From NCBI GenBank assembly GCA_022825725.1, contig JAJDWE010000072.1, positions 1 to 54,024 on the forward strand: DNA of 54,024 nt, given 5' to 3'. A program made the translations under genes and the position numbers. The notes below the pieces were generated by a model. That model ran no database searches, was not told the DNA's origin, and was given only the letters and a program-made list of their open reading frames with translations. Positions within the stretch are counted from its first letter, which is position 1, and each line of letters starts with the position of its first letter. The stretch comes from Gemmatimonadota bacterium (GTDB lineage: Bacteria > Gemmatimonadota > Gemmatimonadetes > Palauibacterales > Palauibacteraceae). This document shows positions 50,722 through 54,024 of the stretch, in pieces.

Positions 50722-51870
50722 CTAGCGGCGGATGGGGCGTGCCGCCTCGATCACCCGGTGCACGATGAGATCGGCCACCGCGTCGGCCTGTCTCCCGTCG
50801 TGGTCGCCGGTGCCGCGCCAGTGGGTCTGGGCCACGACGACGAGTTGCCGATCCGGCACGACCCACACGAACTGGCCCCCGTAGCCCCACAGCACGAACG
50901 CGGACACGTCGTCACCGCCGCCCCGGCGATCGCTCCACGTCTGATAGCCATACCCCGCGTCGCGCAGGACGTAGCCGATGTCGCCCACCTCGACGAGCCG
51001 CCCGATCTGTGCCTCCACCCAGCTGCGGGAAACGATCTGCCGCGAGCCGGAACGTCCGCCCTGCAGCAGAAGCTGTCCGATCTTCGCGGCGTCCCGCGGA
51101 CGGAGCGCCAGCGCGGCGCCGCCCACGATTACGCTGTCCTGCATCACCGGCCAGCGCTTGTTCCCGATCCCCAGCGGGCCCAGCAACTCCCGCTCGGCGA
51201 ACTCCAGCGCGCTGCCCTCGACGACGTTCTCCACGATCACCGTGAGCAGGTGCGACCCACCGGTGTTGTAGATGAACCGCCGGCCCGGCGGGGCGACGAT
51301 CGGCAGGTCGAGGACGTAGCCCACGGGCCGGCCGGACCGGACCCACGGGCCGAAGTCCTCCTCATCGGACCACTGCATGCCGCTCGTCATCGTGAGTAGG
51401 TCGCGCACGCGGATACCGCCATGTTCCGACCGCAGTGACGGATCCGGCAGCCAGTCCGTCATCGGGTCCTCCGGATCCAGCAGGCCGCGGTCCGAGGCGA
51501 GGCCGATGAGCAGCGCCGTCACCGTCTTCGTGACGGACCGCATGTCGAAGGCCGAGTCCCGGTGCATGCCGCCGAAGTACGCCTCCTCGACGAGCCGCCC
51601 GTTCCGGACCGCGACGAGAGCCCGGATGTTCGGCACGGCGCCCGCCGCGTCCGCGAAGACGCTCCCGAGCACCTCCGGATCGAACCCCTCCGCTTCGGGC
51701 GTCGACGTCGCCCACGCGCGCGACAGATCGACCGGTGCGGGCACCGGATCGGGTCCGGCCCCGGGATCCTCAGGATCCGCCGGCGCCACCGGGTCGCCGC
51801 ACCCCGCCAGCCCCGCCAGCGCCCCGAGCGTCGCCGCCAGGAGGGCTCCGCGCGGGCGGGCGGCCCGCAC
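50722..51870 (-). CDS. Serine hydrolase, beta-lactamase-like lipoprotein
   Basis: A 382-aa protein with a lipobox LAGC (Cys24). The nucleophile motif is SVTK (Ser112, Lys115), and the second is YNT (Tyr201 to Thr203), giving the class C/penicillin-binding-like triad. A third element HWRGTG (in place of HTG/KTG) lies near residue 360. The sequence between shows LLTMTSGMQW and GYGYQTWSDR, typical of esterase-like serine hydrolases in this clan. It need not be a beta-lactamase; peptidase, esterase or D-aminopeptidase activity is equally possible. The gene follows the fatty acid hydroxylase gene by 28 bases. Confidence 0.8.
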   Translation of the reverse strand: MRAARPRGALLAATLGALAGLAGCGDPVAPADPEDPGAGPDPVPAPVDLSRAWATSTPEAEGFDPEVLGSVFADAAGAVPNIRALVAVRNGRLVEEAYFGGMHRDSAFDMRSVTKTVTALLIGLASDRGLLDPEDPMTDWLPDPSLRSEHGGIRVRDLLTMTSGMQWSDEEDFGPWVRSGRPVGYVLDLPIVAPPGRRFIYNTGGSHLLTVIVENVVEGSALEFAERELLGPLGIGNKRWPVMQDSVIVGGAALALRPRDAAKIGQLLLQGGRSGSRQIVSRSWVEAQIGRLVEVGDIGYVLRDAGYGYQTWSDRRGGGDDVSAFVLWGYGGQFVWVVPDRQLVVVAQTHWRGTGDHDGRQADAVADLIVHRVIEAARPIRR

Positions 51871-51898
51871 CCTCCCACCTCGCCCTCGCGAGGCCCGC

Positions 51899-52693
51899 CT
51901 ACTCGCGGCGCCTCCGCCGGAACGGCATTGAGAGCATCCCGCGCAGCGTACCCCACTCCGACCGGTCCATGTTCTCGAGCCCGAGGCGGATCCCGCGCGG
52001 CTCGGACCGGAGCCGGAAGCTCCCGAAGGCCCGGTCCCAGACGGAGAAGATGCTCGAGTAGTTCGAGTCCGTCTCGGGCTGGTAGTCGGAGTGGTGGACC
52101 CAGTGCATCCACGGCGTGACGATGAGCCAGCGCAGGCACCGGTCCACCCGGCCGGGTAGCCGCACGTTGCTGTGGTGGAAGAGGATGATCGGGAGGAGGA
52201 TCGCCTCGTAAACCAGGAGTTCGGCCACCGTCACCCCGAGTAGGGGAAGCACGGCGAGCCGCGCGATCGAGGAGAGCACGATCTCGCCCGTGTGAAAGCG
52301 GACACCCGACGTGGCGTCCAGCTCCGCGTCCGAGTGGTGGACCTGGTGGAAGCGCCACAGGAACCGGATCCGGTGGTTCATCCGGTGCCACAGGTACTGC
52401 CACGCATCGAAGATCACGACCGCGGTCCCGATCCTCGCCCACGCCGGGAGTTCGAGCAGGTGAAGGAGGCCGAAACCGCGTTCCCTTGCCGCTTCCGTCA
52501 CGAACAGTGTGGCCGCGGCGAAGATGACGGCCGCCACCGCCGCGTTCCCCACGCCGAGGGCGAGGTTCCGCGCTCCGTGCCCCGCCCTCGCGCTCCGCCC
52601 CTCGAACAGCGGGAGGACGCCCTCGACCAGCCACAGGATGGCGAGCGCGATGGCGGCTCCCGCCGCTTTCAGAGTGGTGGGATCATCGAACAC
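51899..52693 (-). CDS. Fatty acid hydroxylase / sterol desaturase family membrane protein
   Basis: A 264-aa protein with four or more hydrophobic segments. The eight-His di-iron cluster is present: HRMNH (His103, His107), HQVHH (His116, His119, His120), FHHSN near 173 and HWVHHSD near 200. These fit the pattern HxxxH, HxxHH, HxxHH of the family. They hydroxylate or desaturate lipid substrates (fatty acids, sterols, carotenoids) at the membrane. The C-terminal part (FGSFRLRSEPRGIRLGLEN) is polar. It lies just upstream of the beta-lactamase-like gene in the same direction. Confidence 0.9.
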   Translation of the reverse strand: MFDDPTTLKAAGAAIALAILWLVEGVLPLFEGRSARAGHGARNLALGVGNAAVAAVIFAAATLFVTEAARERGFGLLHLLELPAWARIGTAVVIFDAWQYLWHRMNHRIRFLWRFHQVHHSDAELDATSGVRFHTGEIVLSSIARLAVLPLLGVTVAELLVYEAILLPIILFHHSNVRLPGRVDRCLRWLIVTPWMHWVHHSDYQPETDSNYSSIFSVWDRAFGSFRLRSEPRGIRLGLENMDRSEWGTLRGMLSMPFRRRRRE

Positions 52694-52744
52694 GGGAGCG
52701 AAGATAGCCCGGCGGGCCGGATTCGGGCACGGGCCGGCGATCCT

Positions 52745-53632
52745 CTATCGGGCGGGCGCGACCCCCTCCGCGACGCTCACTTCGGCCGCGCCGAAGAAAC
52801 CGAACGCGAACCGGGACGGGCGATCCAGATTCGTGACGTTCCCCCGCACGTTCGCGGGCGGGATCGAGAAGGGGTTCGCCGACCCCAGCGCGTTCTGCTC
52901 GAAGAGCGCGTAGTAGTAGTCGTAGCCGAGCCTCGAGAGCGAGATCTGGCGAATCTCCGCGTGTTCGCCGGATACGATGGCGACCTCATCGTTCGGCTGG
53001 AAGCCGATGACGTCCTGCCCATCGTACAGTTCGTCCCTGCTCACGAGGTTGATCGCGTTTCCGGGGTCCGGCGGGATCTCGTTCACGCCCTCCACGAGTT
53101 GTTCCCACAGGTAGTAGTTCGGGACTCCGGCCGGGTCCGCGAAGTCGATCGCCGCCCGATAGCCTTCATCGTCGATGAAGAGCGACTCCTCCTCGAACAC
53201 GAAGTACAGCGAATCGATCGGGGCCACTTCCCGCAGCAGAGCCGACGCCTCGTACACGTCTCCCGCGTACTCGAGGAAGAGCGTGTACGTCTCGCCGACG
53301 CGCCCGACGAGATGTTCCGTTCCGTACAGGCCCGGCGCGATCTCCGGGAACGGGTAGGCGCGGCCGGCCCCGTCGACGACCGTGACGATGGCCCCCGTCG
53401 CGGGCGGCGTCGGCCGGCTGTCGAAGAAGCCCGCCGTCGTCGTCAGCCGAATGCGCTGCCTCCCGCTCGGCGCCTCCTTGAGGCGTTCGATCCGTCCCTC
53501 CACGACGAGCCTCGGCTCCGGATCGGGAATGTCGACGTCCACGACCCGTTCGCAGCCCGCAGCCGCAAGGCACCCGGCCAACGCGAGCAGGCGGCCCGCC
53601 ATCGTCACGCGACGCCCGCCGCCGCCACGCAT
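52745..53632 (-). CDS. DUF4249-family lipoprotein
   Basis: A 295-aa protein from ATG 53632; the TGATG with the receptor stop gives a one-base overlap (another ATG lies at 53602). The signal ends in LAGCLAAAGCERV. The mature part opens VDVDIPDPEPRLVVEGRIE, followed by VVDGAGRAYPFPE, YTLFLEYAGDVYEASA and late YYYALFEQNALGSANPF. These are the DUF4249 hallmark segments. Members accompany TonB-dependent receptors and may act as outer-membrane accessory lipoproteins. The neighbour supports this. The exact role is unknown. Confidence 0.85.
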   Translation of the reverse strand: MRGGGGRRVTMAGRLLALAGCLAAAGCERVVDVDIPDPEPRLVVEGRIERLKEAPSGRQRIRLTTTAGFFDSRPTPPATGAIVTVVDGAGRAYPFPEIAPGLYGTEHLVGRVGETYTLFLEYAGDVYEASALLREVAPIDSLYFVFEEESLFIDDEGYRAAIDFADPAGVPNYYLWEQLVEGVNEIPPDPGNAINLVSRDELYDGQDVIGFQPNDEVAIVSGEHAEIRQISLSRLGYDYYYALFEQNALGSANPFSIPPANVRGNVTNLDRPSRFAFGFFGAAEVSVAEGVAPAR

Positions 53633-54024
53633 CAGAACTTCCACCGGTAGCTGATGCTCGGCACCAGGCCGAACACGGCGGTCTCCACGGCCTCGGTGAC
53701 CGTGCGCGAGTCCCGATTCTGTCGGAAGGCGATGGCCTGCGCGTTGAAGCGGTTGTACACGTTGAAGAGCCCGAACTGGAGTTCTCCCCGCCCCCACCTC
53801 CTGGTGGCCGACACGTCCAGACGATGATAGTCCGGAAGGCGCCTGGCGTTCCGCGGCCCGTATTCTCCCAGGATCAGGCCCGCGAACTCATACCGCGCGA
53901 CGGGGTACGTCGTCGGCAGCCCCGTGGCGAAGACGAAGTTCGCCCCCAGGCTCCAGTCCTCGCCGAATCTGTACAGTCCCGTGAGGGCGAAGTCGTGCGT
54001 CCGGTCGTAGGGGGATGGATACCA
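53632..54024 (-). CDS. TonB-dependent receptor, C-terminal part (cut by window edge)
   Basis: 131 codons run in frame from the right edge of the window to the stop at 53632-53634. They encode the last strands of an outer-membrane barrel: FALTGLYRFGEDWSLGANFV, ARYEFAGLILGEYGP and QFGLFNVYNRFNAQ, ending in ISYRWKF with the C-terminal Phe of such barrels. The tail LFNVYNRFN is typical of SusC/RagA- and FecA-like receptors. Plug and signal lie outside the window. It is followed directly by the DUF4249 lipoprotein gene. Confidence 0.85.
   Translation of the reverse strand, partial: WYPSPYDRTHDFALTGLYRFGEDWSLGANFVFATGLPTTYPVARYEFAGLILGEYGPRNARRLPDYHRLDVSATRRWGRGELQFGLFNVYNRFNAQAIAFRQNRDSRTVTEAVETAVFGLVPSISYRWKF

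Noticed and set aside
50722-51870. Antibiotic-resistance beta-lactamase
   Set aside because: SVTK and YNT only show the clan. The lipoprotein form and missing KTG triad do not support a resistance role.

Overview
This 54 kb window is high-GC bacterial DNA. The gene content points to Gemmatimonadota, probably a marine or host-associated lineage, although no marker gene proves it. Supporting traits are large Oar-like TonB-dependent receptors, many small secreted lipoproteins, secreted S9, M14 and S51 peptidases, PQQ and cytochrome c proteins, a DUF4249/TonB-receptor pair, and plant-type leucine-rich-repeat (LRR) surface proteins with Big2-like Ig domains. The taxonomy is inference.

Layout. 1-4.4 kb: tail of an apparent IS110-family element next to a decayed LRR gene, then a putative metalloprotease and a second LRR lipoprotein gene whose start region carries a 26-base G/C homopolymer, all on the minus strand, ending at tRNA-Ser. 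4.6-9.5 kb: a small secreted protein, tRNA-Gly and tRNA-Val, a radical SAM/VTT membrane-protein pair, a zinc-ribbon/trmJ pair and a Rho factor. 9.8-16.8 kb: central and accessory metabolism (sulfocyanin-like lipoprotein, proline dehydrogenase, dienoyl-CoA-reductase-like SDR, MtaB, class I aldolase, HutF). 16.9-22.8 kb: an Oar-like receptor and a beta-propeller secreted protein. 22.8-23.5 kb: a Phd/PIN toxin-antitoxin pair with a readable promoter/operator. 23.5-31.2 kb: secreted and lipoprotein enzymes, a cyanophycinase/MFS pair, nuclease, FKBP and FAH-family hydrolase. 31.2-38.7 kb: a 1443-aa M14 peptidase, a cytochrome c, and a tandem-Cache protein fused to an autotransporter-type beta-barrel. 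38.8-43.5 kb: DinB-like protein, CstA, then an overlapping trio of ArsA-type ATPase, a small protein ending in Cys-Cys, and an AAA_14/DUF4143 ATPase. 43.6-52.7 kb: a peptide-degradation operon (S9 peptidase, gamma-glutamyltransferase, amidohydrolase), a cytochrome/PQQ dehydrogenase, a beta-lactamase-like hydrolase and a fatty acid hydroxylase. 52.7-54.0 kb: DUF4249 lipoprotein and the C-terminus of its TonB receptor.

The theme is a cell living on peptides and amino acids: secreted peptidases, gamma-glutamyltransferase, cyanophycinase, CstA peptide/pyruvate uptake, proline dehydrogenase and histidine-pathway HutF. Most short intergenic gaps and four-base stop/start overlaps suggest compact operons with translational coupling.

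The most notable signals are (i) a candidate phase-variable LRR lipoprotein, in which the SD-supported ATG is out of frame with the body and one tract base would restore it; (ii) the Cache-Cache-autotransporter fusion; (iii) the ArsA/CC-tail/AAA_14 overlapping cassette; and (iv) a Phd/PIN promoter that predicts a leaderless mRNA.
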